A stretch of 64,000 nt of DNA. It comes from Rhabditoides inermis (taxonomy: Eukaryota; Nematoda; Chromadorea; Rhabditida; Rhabditidae). Made by a program: the position numbers and the translations under genes. The notes beneath the pieces are model-generated. The model ran no database searches. It had not been told where the DNA came from and was given only the letters and a program-made list of their open reading frames with translations. Shown here piece by piece: positions 33,060 through 43,820 of this stretch; positions within the stretch are counted from its first letter, which is position 1; each line of letters begins with the position of its first letter. The DNA is taken from positions 36,001 through 100,000 of the forward strand of contig CAWZYM010000014.1 in the NCBI GenBank assembly GCA_963966185.1, given 5' to 3'.

Positions 33060-36000
33060 CCCCTGTGGAATTGATTTATTGATTGACCACAGTCTGTGTA
33101 CGCAGTGCGTGTCGGGAGGAGTGAGATAGGCCACCGTCTGTGTTAAGCGGGTGTGACCTAGGAGGAGTGAGGCACTGTCTGTGTACGCGGGTGCGAGATC
33201 ACTTGATAAGGAGGAGGCGCGGACGGCCCCTGTCTGCCGCTGTCGACGCACGCGAGCGTGATGGAAAAAATGGATGGAAATGGAGAAGGGCCGGGAACAA
33301 GTGCAAGTTGTGCAGTGTGTATGGGTGACTTGGGGGAGAATGTGATTGCATGTGCAACATGCTGGAACAAAACACATGGGAGGTGCACGGGAATGACGAG
33401 GGAAGAAAGAAAGAGGGTTGAGGAGGGAATGACGTCATGGGTGTGTTCTGAGTGTGAACTGCATGGCAGTCACTCAACTCTTCCCGATCTCGATGGACTC
33501 TTCTTTGACAGTCCGCTCACTCGCCCTAAGGGGAAACGGGCTGTGCTGGAGAGTGTCGTAGTAGAGACGGGAGAGAGTGATCCCCTTTGTGTGCGCATGA
33601 TATCACTGAATATCAACGGATTGAGAGGGAAGATAGACGATCTGAGGAGAGTGGCGGACACGTACAAACCGCACGTGATTAGAGTACAAGAGACAAAGTT
33701 GGACAGAGGCATAGAGAGCAAAGAACTGAAAGTGGCTGGATATGAACTGTTTCGGAAGGACCGGCGGGAGGAGGGGGAGTGGCACTGTATGTGAACAGTG
33801 CGTTGCGACCCTCGTTGGTGAGGGAAGAGACTTCTTTGGAATTGGTGGCTGTGAGGTGCAGGGGAGAGAAAAGAAGTCAATTCGTGGTGGCCTCGGTCTA
33901 CCGTAGCCCGACTAGAGCTATGTCGGCAGCTAAGATTGAGGAGTTTGTGGATGAGCTGGACTCGTGGTTATCTCAGAGAGATACATCGATGGATGTGATT
34001 ATCGGAGGAGATATGAATGTGTGTTGGAACAATAGTGAGTCGGCGAACCTCAAGGAGGTGTGCGCTGAACACTCGATGCAACAAGTTGTTTCACACATGA
34101 CACATCGAAACCGATTGATTGATATTATGATGGTGAGCAGGCGAGTGAGGATAGCTGGAGTGAAGCACCTCGCTCCTGTCGAGAAAGAACATGAACCCAT
34201 TATGGTTGACACATGCATTCGATGCGAGAATCGAAAGGAGAAGCCAGTGAAGGGCTACGATTTCAAGAAGGCAAACTGGACGAGTCTGATAGAGTTTCTT
34301 GGAAAAGAAGTGCGATGTGAGTGGATAGAGGATAGGAATCTGTCGATTGATGTGGAGAAAGTTTGTGGATGTGGTTAAAGCGGGTATGCAGAAGTGGATA
34401 CCGCTCAAAACATTCCGCAGGAGAAGAGGGTGCGAGTGGATGAGCGAGACTGTCAAGACTTTGCAGCGGCGGAAAGACGCACTGCACAAGTTGAGCAAAG
34501 AAAGGGGAGACAGCGAGGCAAAAGCTGCGTTTAGACATGCTCGAAAACAGCTGGCTAAAGAGACAGCCAACGAAAAGAAGAATTTCTTTGATAAGAAATT
34601 TGCCTCTGTGGAGAGTCCTACAGATTTCTGGAAGACTATTGAGTGTCTGACAGGAAAAACGAAGGGCACGGAAATCCCCGATCTGACTGACTCGAATGGA
34701 AAGAAGGCTGTGTCAGATCAGCAGAAGGCAGACATGCTCATGGAGCAGTTTGTCAAGGTTGGAAACACAATGGAAAGTGAGATGCCGGAGATTGCATCGG
34801 ATGCGGAGAGAATTCCTCCCTGCTCGAGAGAGTTTGTGGAGAAGTACATACGAGAGGCATCCGAGCAGAAGGCGAGTGGAATAGATGGAATAACTGTGCG
34901 GTTGTTGAAGAGGTGTGTGAAACCATTGACTGCGCCAATCGTGGCTATGATCAATCGGTGTCTACACGAGGAGAAGTTCCCTCGGGGATGGAAGGAAGCG
35001 GTGGTATCACCCATTCAGAAAGTGGAACACCCACAGCACCCAGTCGATTTCCGACCGGTGTCACTGCTTCCTATTGTGAGCAAGATGGCAGAAGAGTACG
35101 TGTTTGGAATGATGGTTGGAGAGGTTGACCGGAAGCTATCTCCGAATCAGTTCGGATTCAGGAAGGGAAGGAGCACTGTGGATGCGGTACAGAATTTCCA
35201 GTATGGAATGAGCGAGTGCCTGCAGAGTTGTAAGAGTGCTCGGGCAGTTGCAGTGTTTTTCGATATTTCGAAAGCATTCGATACGATCCCTCTTGGACAT
35301 TTGGTAAATGTTCTAAGACATGAATTCAACCTTGCCGATTCGTACCTCAGATTGATGAAAGATTATCTGTCTAACAAGAGGATGCGAGTGCGAGTGAACG
35401 GGACCCTGAGTGAAGAGAAGGAGGTTGTAAGTGGAGTTCCGCAGGGAAGTATCCTAGGACCACTTCTATTCAATTGTTATGTGAATCGTGTGGGGTCGAT
35501 ACAATTGAATGAAGGGGCGCGCATTGTTCAATACGCCGACGATACGGTGTATGTCTCTCGGTATCTTACCGATAGAGACAAGGAGAATGCACAAGAAGAT
35601 GTGGAGAAACTGAGTGGGCTCTTCTCAGAGATGGGAATGAAGCTGAATGCGGGAAAGTGCAAGGTGATTCGAATGGGAGTGTATGAGAAGGAACCAGATT
35701 TCGAGGTAAATCTGCACATTGGTGGAACAGAGCTTGAGTGCACTAGCAAGTACAAATATCTCGGAGTGGCAATTGATCCTCTGATGAACTTCAGTGGTCA
35801 CGTGGCTGAGAGAGTGACGAAGGCTCGCCAAGCCATTGGTGCTTTGGTGCGAACTATGAGGAAGTGGGCTCCTCGAAGCGCCCTCGAGAAAGTGTACAAG
35901 GCGTGTATTGAGCCAGGACTGCTATATGCAGCAGAAGGATGGTTTCCTGCAAACGAGACAGACAGGGCAAGACTCGAAAGAGTGAATGTGCATGCAGCGA

Positions 36001-36557
36001 GGCTGGTGCAGAATGATTTCACGTCATCGGATGACCGAGTGCTAGAAAAGGCCAAGTGGAATACGGTAAAGAAGACCGTGAGCGAGAGAAGGAGGGTGCT
36101 CATGTGGAATTATGTGCACGGAGTGAGAGCCCCTCCAGATGGAATGCTGGTCCTGGTATCGGACAGCGGAGTGAGAAGGACAGCACGCGGTGGCCACTCA
36201 CTGAGAGTGATGGAGCCTGTGGTGACAAGTGCGAGATTGCACGACTACCCGGTGAACGAGATGAGAAGGCTATGGAACGACCTACCGGAGAAGGCTGTAT
36301 TGGAGGAGACCAAACAGTCGTTCAAGCGTGCTGTCAAGAATCTGTGAATTTGTGACCGTCGGAGACGGTGTTTTATCCTACTAACAGTTGTTTTTATCGA
36401 CTAGCGTGCTTATATAGCACGTTGGTTGAACTAATCTAGTTCTCACAGTCGTTATAATGGCTCTGTCTTGTTTTCGGCTGAGAACAATTGGTACGGCTAT
36501 ATCCTCGTTACTCTCTATGAGTAGTGAGATAAACGCAATACCAACAATAAAAAAAAA
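33060..36557 (+). mobile_element. Second non-LTR retrotransposon, frameshifted
   Basis: A 5' part with two or three imperfect repeats of GGAGGAGTGAG plus TCTGTGTACGCG is followed by a PHD finger/endonuclease/reverse transcriptase coding region and a 3' region ending CAATAAAAAAAAA near 36557. The reading frame changes near 33775 and again near 34350, so the copy is probably inactive. Confidence 0.8.
33258..36347 (+). pseudogene. LINE polyprotein: PHD finger, endonuclease, reverse transcriptase (two frame breaks)
   Basis: Near the N-terminus (about 33300-33470) is a C4HC3 PHD-type finger: CAVC, CATCWNKTHGRC, WVCSEC. The endonuclease follows with SLNINGLRGK (33605), QETKLD (33690), then in another frame VASVYRSPT (33890) and GGDMNVCW (34005). 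The third frame (34347-36347) is the reverse transcriptase with FRPVSLLPIVSKM (35050), DISKAFDTI (35262), SGVPQGSILGPLLF (35432) and YADD (35532). The first break lies in a G-rich run and the second near a GTTTGTGGATG stretch. PHD fingers are known from N-terminal ORFs of some CR1-clade LINEs. Confidence 0.8.
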
Positions 36558-36819
36558 TTATCTATTGTCTACTGTCAACTTCCTAGAGACAATACTGAAA
36601 CTATGCTCTTGTTTGTCTACTGCATCTTTTTCTTCTACTGTTACAACACTTTTCTAAAGACATTTCTATGTTTTCTTCTGTCTACTTTAACCTCTCGTCA
36701 CCTTTTCCACTCTCACTCCCACATCTGCAGTAATCACTATCACTGCGACTTTAAAGAGACAGTTATGTCTACTCTCTCTTCTCTCTTCTCTTTTCTCTCT
36801 CCTATTCTCTCTCTCTCTT

Positions 36820-36872
<53 letters not shown>

Positions 36873-37000
36873 CTCCCTCTTGTATACTTTCACGTCCCCG
36901 GTGCGGTGACAACAACTTTCTGGAGAGTACTATGGTACCTTCTGCCTACTCTTCTATTCTCACACTGCAGTAGTCACTGCGACTTTCGAGAGACAGTTAT
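36545..37000. repeat. Direct repeat with 38345-38735
   Basis: The two blocks share, in the same order, CTATTGTCTACTGTCAACTT, TACTATGCTCTTGTTT-like, CTGCATCTTTTTCTTCTACT and CAGTAATCACTATCACTGCG, with a CT microsatellite in between. They are about 1.8 kb apart and differ by small indels. Confidence 0.8.
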
Positions 37001-37029
37001 GTAAACACTTTGAGAGCGTCCCATTTCGT

Positions 37030-37345
37030 TCAGTGTATCATTTCGAACAGTGTATCATTTTGCACATACTGCCGTTCCGATAATGCCTCTTCAATTGTAT
37101 CATTTCGTACAAAATATGAGAGTGTGCACTGAATCGGTATCATTTCGAACAATGTATCATTTCGTACAATGTATCATTTCGTACACAATATGAGAGTGTG
37201 CACTGAATCGGTATCATTTCGAACATTGTATCATTTCGAACAATGTATCATTTCGAACAATGTATCATTTCGAACAATGTATCATTTCGTACAAAATATG
37301 AGAGTGTGCAATGATTCGGTATCATTTCGAACAATGTATCAGTAA
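37030..37345. repeat. Minisatellite, 17-bp unit GTATCATTTCGAACAAT
   Basis: At least ten units, some reading CGTACAAT, are interrupted by a longer motif AAAATATGAGAGTGTGCA that itself recurs three times, giving a higher-order repeat of about 75-120 bp. Confidence 0.85.
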
Positions 37346-37623
37346 GAAAGTGTAAAAAAAGATGAGAGTGTGCAATATACATCGTTCAGTACAACGGATC
37401 GGTTTGTACAGTGGAATATTTATCTCACTTTCAAGATCGAACAAATATAAATATGAATTCATAATATAAACCAACAATACAAACTATAGAACGCATAGAA
37501 ATACACAATAAACATAACCCGAAAACTCAATGATATCCGTCTGTCACTTACATACTCTTATCTCTACTCTAACTCTACTCTATCTCTACTCTAACTCCTG
37601 GGGAAGGGGGTGGGTCTTTCCGC

Positions 37624-37856
37624 CTACTCGTCTTCGGGGAAGTCATGGCGTACTTGGGCCTCTTCATCCAGCAGTGCTTGGTCCAACGGAAACGTCTTCA
37701 AGTCGATGTCCCACGTGTCAAGAACTTTGGCTTTGCGCTGAAACAATGCAACACTGCATCAACGAGAATAAAAGAATAACGCACCTGGACAACGGCTCCC
37801 AACATCTTCAGTCTTCCTAGACTCATCTCGCCCTGGTAGCGGAGCATAGACTCCAT
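37624..37856 (-). CDS. Short two-exon reading frame, 61 aa or gene fragment
   Basis: The ATG at 37854-37856 opens MESMLRYQGEMSLGRLKML and splices (GTGCGT..TTTCAG) into RKAKVLDTWDIDLKTFPLDQ and on to an acidic end FPEDE, stop at 37624-37626. Codon use and clean splice sites look genuine. It abuts the interspersed block that starts at 37868, so the rest of the gene may have been cut away. Product not recognised. Confidence 0.45.
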
Positions 37857-37867
37857 CAGACTCCATC

Positions 37868-38168
37868 AGAACGCGCGCCTCCGCACTAGGTATACAAAAA
37901 TAGAAAAATAGAAAAAAATAGTTCGTATTGCATGTTTGATAGTTGAAGCCTCTCTAATAACTCTTGAAAAGATACATACACGCGAGGGTTGTAGTTGAAG
38001 TGTTCAAGTTCTATGTATTTTGTATATGTAGCTTATTTTTTGTCTTTTCTAACTATCTCTCTTACTTCTTTTTCACTTATTTTGTGTTTCACAGATGTAC
38101 ACCGTCCCATCTCTTTCTCCTCTACACGGTTCTGTCTACTTTTCATCCTATCTTCCTCCTCCTCTCCC

Positions 38169-38223
<55 letters not shown>

Positions 38224-38735
38224 TCGACACAGTTCTACTCTCCCTTATCTCTCCTCTCTCTCCCTTCTCCCTCTCCCACTGTCTCGCTATCTCTTTCTCT
38301 CTTTCTCTTTCTCTCTCAGTATTATATTCTCTATAAACAGTATTATATTCTCTATTGTCTACTGTCAACTTTCTAGAGACAATACTAATACTATGCTCTT
38401 GTTTATCTACTGCATCTTTTTCTTCTACTGTGACAACAACTTTCTGGAGACATTACTATGTCTTCTCTGTCTACTTTCACCTCTCGTCACCTCTTCCACT
38501 CTCACTCTCACATCTGCAGTAATCACTATCACTGCGACTTTCGAGAGACAGTTATGTCTACTCTTCCTTCTCTCTCTTCTTTTCTCTCTCCTATTCTCTC
38601 TCTCTCTCTCTCTCCAATTCTCTCTCTTGTATACTTTCACATCCCATTTCTAGAGACAGTACTATGGTACCTTCTGTCTACTTTTCTATTCTCACATCTG
38701 AAGTAGTCACTGCGACTTCGAGAGACAGTTATGAA
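37868..38735. repeat. Two joined interspersed repeat blocks
   Basis: 37868-38345 repeats 29715-29952 and 38345-38735 repeats 36545-37000. Together with the (CT)n run they form a composite repeat; ORFs inside are low-complexity. Confidence 0.75.
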
Positions 38736-40134
38736 GTCATGTATAAACTTTTTTAAACAGAAAGTACTACTCTCTTCTCTACTGTCTTCTCTCCCTAATG
38801 TCTACTCTCTCACGTTCTAAAAATATAATTTGACCGTCTGTGTTTGCCAAACAACATGTAAGGTGAACTCGATTCTCACCTCACCTCACTTCCACTCGAC
38901 ACTGTACTGCATCGAAAAGCGGAATTTCAGGCTAAATATGTACAAATGTACAAGAAATATACTCAAAACTTAGTTTCAAATGAAAAAAGAAGCAGTACAT
39001 AGTTCTATATTACGTCAACAATGACTCCGAGAAAAGAAGCCGGCTGGCGCGCCCTAACACGTTGTGCGCACGTGTGAAAGAGTTTGAAACAGTTTGAGGT
39101 TGATTTAATCGTAGAAAGCACTATCTATTGACGTCTCGAAACATTTTATTTAACTTTCAACCTTCAACTTTTCGTTTTGCCAAAGTTATTTGTTGAAGAT
39201 TTTCAACTGACTCAATCCATTATTGTTATATTTAGACATATTCCTATCAAAAAAGACACAACTGAGTGGATATGGGTCAGTGATTGCGAATGCCAACTAT
39301 TCGATATCGATCGGTTGACCTGGCGGCTGGTAGCGAGCAATCCGGTGGGCACGACCCCAGCAAGTAATGCGCGCTCAGAAAATGTCTAATACTGTATGAA
39401 GACAAAGTCTGATCGATTTGAAACTTTAACAGAAGGGCTTTTTTGCCCATGAAAGCTTAAGTTTACAAATTGGACACTCTATCTCGTCTGTACGAAAAGT
39501 CGATCATATTCGCCATATTTGGTGACTTTTCAAAAAAGGAAACCAGTTTTCATAATCTTTTGTACGTAATCTTTCTTCTATTCAATTTTTATAGAAATCG
39601 AATATCATGAATTTTGGGTGCATTTTGGGTACATTCGCCTATTTTGGCATGAAGATGAGGTCACAGGCAGCTGGTATCGCGGCTATCGACTTTTTCTGGG
39701 TCGATTCACATACTCTCCAAATTTGGTTCTCATTGAAGTATTTTGAAATTTTTCTCCATAGTTAAGAGATTAGGTGATAACTATGATTAGGAGATCGCTA
39801 TTGACGAGATATTTGGAATTTTGCGTTTTCAGGTATTGAAGAAACTCTTTATAAAAAATGAGTAGTTAGAGTAGACTTTGAAAAAAGAGATATCTCTCCG
39901 GAAGGACAGACAGACAGACACCATAGAAATCGCCAGGTCCATCATCGTCCATCTTTCAAAGGATCAAAGGGCTGCAGTTTCATTTCCGAGATGTTGTTGT
40001 GATTTCTTCTGTTGTTATCTTGTTACCACGTTTTTACATGATTGTATTCGACGGATTGTTGAGAAATTGAAAAAGAGTGATTGTGTGATTCGCTGAGCGC
40101 ATCATTCGTCATTCCAACTTCTAAATGGGCGGCT
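38736..40134. other. No gene seen
   Basis: AT-rich intergenic sequence with a short (CAGA)n run near 39905. No exon with matched splice sites was found before the MSP gene. Confidence 0.45.
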
Positions 40135-41048
40135 ACTGGTCAGGTCTCTTTGGTGGCGCTAGCGGAAACCTTGTCATGGTTCCACCGGTAGCTGCCTTCG
40201 ACGGCGCAGCACAGACGGAGAACATTCAAGTGAGTTCATCATTAGCGTGTCCTTTCTCACTCACGAATCGCATTGGCTAGATGCACAACGTGGGTGATCG
40301 GCCAGTGGCGTGGTGCGTACCGCAGCCTGCTCGCGTCTCCGTCAGCCCGACGTGCGGCGTGCTCGAGCCCAAGCAGAGCGTGCGGCTGACTGTATCCTGT
40401 CCGGCAGAGGACGTCGACCACTTCACGGTCGAGTGGGCGGACATCCCGCGCGGAGGCGGCCCGCTGTTCCGCGCCGCGATGCTGCAGCGCGGTCGCGTTC
40501 ATCGCATCGTTGTTCGTGTTTCCCACCCGGTGCCGCACCTCGCGCAGTGAGTCTTGTCCACGTGGCCAATCGCTATATGTGTCGCTTTGAGGGTGATGTA
40601 CGAGATGCACGCCGATGTGGAGGTGTCTCCGGAGAGCCGCACACTGACCGACAATGGCGAGCACTGCTTCGAGCATGTGCTCAAAAACTACTCAGAGTAC
40701 AGCCTTGCAGTGTGTATGAAACGCACGCCTCCGAAACGCGTGTTGGTTTCGGATGTAGCGTTTGTCATGCCGCCGCGCACTGACTATCGTTTGAAGGTAC
40801 TCGGTGTTATGCGATCGAGAGATTGAATTGGTGTGAGACAGAGCATTGGCAGGTGCGTCTTCTCGCGGGCGACGCTACGCCGATGAAGCTCACGCTTTTG
40901 TTTGTCCCCACTCGTTCTCGCACTATGGTACTTTTTTATTTCTGTTCATCACTGAATTTTTTTATTTGCGTATTCAGACACCGAGTCAGATCCATGAGCT
41001 CTACATGAAGACTCCGCGAGTGATCGAGAAGCGGATTAAGTAAGGGAA

Positions 41049-41099
<51 letters not shown>

Positions 41100-41358
41100 A
41101 CACTTCATCGAACTGCTTCCAGGTTCCATCCGCAGTCGCTCTCTCTGTTGACTGCCGACCGGGTCTTCAGCGCTGTGCCCGTGGCGAGCCACCCCGAGTT
41201 CTCCAAGTTTTGTGAGGATGTAGGAGTGAAGAGGAACGACGAGGTGGGTTAAAGAAAAAGAGAGAGGGAGAGATGGAGGAGAGGAGAGGTTATCACTTTT
41301 AGGCTACGATTCCGTTCAAGGAAGCTGTGATCATTGCGGCTGCCCTCGACTCGTTGTA
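40135..41358 (+). CDS. MSP-domain protein with two MSP-like domains
   Basis: ATG at 40135 (MGGYWSGLFGGASGNLVMVP). The first MSP-like domain follows: MHNVGDRPVAWCVPQPARVS, CGVLEPKQSVRLTVSC, FTVEWADIP (40281-40550). A 45-bp intron joins in phase to the second domain: VSPESRTLTDNGEHCFEHVL, LKNYSEYSLAVCMKRTPP, FVMPPRTDYRLK, then MKLTLLFVPTRSR. Three more exons end ATIPFKEAVIIAAALDSL with TAA at 41356-41358; AATAAAG near 41427 fits polyadenylation. MSP domains are immunoglobulin-like folds that build the nematode sperm cytoskeleton or, in VAP-type proteins, bind FFAT peptides. Two tandem domains with an extra C-terminal region make this a multidomain MSP relative rather than a classical 127-residue MSP. 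Confidence 0.75.
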
Positions 41359-42838
41359 AAAAATTATAAACTACAGACTATCAATTCTTCAGTTGTGATT
41401 TTATTGAATGTTAATATTTATTAGCAATAAAGTATGTAATAACTCCTGACAGTTGTCCTTCTTGAAGTACGAATAAAAAATGTTCGCGCCGAAATTATTT
41501 CGACCAGAGTATCGTGTCCTCTAACATACCGGGTAATAGGCAACGAAACAGCTCTTCCAGAAGGTTCTTGCTCAGCTATGGCTGTTTTTTTGTGTTTTTA
41601 TTTGTTATTTTATGTTTCTTTTGTTTTAAATTTAAAAATTTACTTTGAATTCCCTTATACATTTCATATCAAGTTTTCGTATAATATATACAGTAAATCG
41701 AACGCCTTGTGCATTTTCGATACAATCCTAAAATTTAAAACCGCAAATTTGTTTTGTAATTGCCTTGGAACTCCATTCCATTCCATGTTTCCTGGTCAAA
41801 CGTCATTCAAGTGATATTTATATGTAGTTTCGCTAAATTTGCATGTGGCGTGGCAATGCGAAGAAGGTGAGTGATTCAATGTTTTCATTACTGGTTGTGT
41901 TTTCACCTATGACCGTCCCCGTGTTGCACTGAATTTTCGAACTGTTGATATGTGAAACGGTTCGAAATTAATATTAAGTATTTTTCGGGGCCGGCCATGA
42001 AGGCAGAAGTAATTTTATTTCAAGTACGTGCTCAATATCATAATCTTCTATTTCGGTTCTACCTGAGTGGTTGCCCTGCAACGACGTGTCAGCTGCGCAG
42101 GAAGGCGGACGCTGCCAGGTAAACGGGAGTGGATGGTTGAGCTTAGTGTGGATTGATTTCGAGTTGTATTGCGTTTTAATGTGCTTTTTTGTGCGTATTC
42201 CGTTCATCATCCTTGTATTGCAGGTCATGCTCAATGGGGGGACAGTAGATGCTCACACGAGGCGAGGACGTGGGAGAGAGGCGGAGACTCGCTGCACGCT
42301 TATTCTCGCACATGTACATATGAGGTAGTTCACAGCAGGTATTATGCGAGTGTGCGATTCTCTGCTGACCGAGGACTTGGTGTGAGACGTGGTTAGAAGA
42401 AGACAAAACGTCCGGGAGAAGTTCACGAATATGAGGGAGAGACAGAACTGCCAGAGAGAGGTCAGTGGTACACATTCCGTAATGCAGCTATATTGATACA
42501 GAATTAATGGTTGTTGTAGCATATGTTCGATTTGTTATCGTATAGTGGTGTTTTTGGTAGATTGCGAAATAAGTGTTTCTTATATCCCCGTTAATGTGCT
42601 TGGATGCCGAGTGCTACCAATTTTCCATCATGTGTTGGGTCATGATGAAATTGTCGGTCTCTCTCGGATAACAAGTGTCATGGGAACAGTAGAGGAAAAG
42701 AGACAGTATGCCGCATTCGGAGACATCAGTCGTATAGCAGTGAGAGCGGCCTCGAGAACAGGTAAGAGGTAAGCGTATGTTGTGTGTTGTGGTTTGGTGG
42801 CTGTGGCGAGATTCTATTTTAACTGTTGCAGATTCCGC
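41359..42838. other. No secure gene
   Basis: Weak open stretches occur near 42070-42400 and 42545-42770 but none gives a recognisable protein. First exons of the anillin gene may lie here. Confidence 0.35.
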
Positions 42839-42861
42839 TATGGCCATTCGATGTCGGGCGT

Positions 42862-43757
42862 GTAGCCGCAGTTTCCGTCTCTGCATAGAAAGGAGCTGGT
42901 GGGCCCAGGATACGGCAAGGACAAGACGGAGGTGGACAAGGTGGATGCGACTGCCAGGGAGCAGAAGAAGTGGCAGGGAAGCACTATCAGGTACACAAGG
43001 ATGAGATTCATACACATTGAATCATATTTGTTTTAGCGAAGAGTCTATTCTAATGATCCTTATGGCAGTAAGAAAAAATATGAAGAAAGTCGTTTCCGAA
43101 CCGCGCGTTCTTTCGAATGGAGAGAACCCGTTTATGGATGAGAATGTGAAATTGTATGAGCTTGATTCGTAAATAGCAGTTTGTCCTTTAACAATTATTG
43201 ATTTGTTTAGGAAGGCGATACCGCAGCGCGGTCACATCCGCGACTTGGCTGCTCGCTTTAAGGAGATGCTGAACCGCGTGGATAGCGAACAGGTGCGGAA
43301 CAATGGAATGTGTTTTGTTATTTTGTAGTGGCAATGTGCTTTTAGATAAATGAGCGCTCCCATCTGAGCCGTCCTTTCGGCGCACTCGCGGAAGGAGCGC
43401 TCATACGATTTTTAGAACGGCGATTTGACGACGGACACAGAGGATGATCTGGTGGCTAAGAACGGCTACGCTCGCGTTTGCCGTGTGAAGGGCCGCTGAG
43501 ACGTCAGTGATGCATTCATGCTGCCACTGCCCACTTAGCAGCAGCCACAGCCGCAGAAACCGGTGGCTGGCTGGTGGTTCGGCTGGAGACTGGAGCACAC
43601 CTCACAGGGACGCTATGACTATCCAGATGGAGAGGTGCGTGAATGAACAGTGACTTGGTATTGTATCTACTATTTTAGGTTCCTTCGTCACCAGCACGAC
43701 GAGCAAGACAAGTTTGCCGACAAGTTCACTGGAGAGATGGACAAAATGTTTGAGTTT
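42862..43757 (+). CDS. Exons upstream of anillin, probably its N-terminal part
   Basis: Exons with consistent phase read FPSLHRKELVGPGYGKDKTE, REQKKWQGSTISEES, KKVVSEPRVLSNGENPFMDE, KLYELDS, KAIPQRGHIRDLAARFKEML and NGDLTTDTEDDLVAKNGYA (to about 43490), then HDEQDKFADKFTGEMDKMF (43700-43762). NPF-acidic and short helical segments are common in N-terminal regions of anillins, but similarity is weak. A stop at 43497 must be removed by splicing, and the joins near 43490-43700 are not settled. It could also be a separate gene. Confidence 0.45.
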
Positions 43758-43820
43758 GTCGACGTGAGTTAGGCTGTGCAGATATCTGTTGTTCAAATGC
43801 GTGTTTGAGAATGAGACAGC

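Noticed and set aside
37030..37345. CRISPR-like array
   Set aside because: The units are contiguous 17-bp minisatellite repeats without unique spacers, in a eukaryotic genome.
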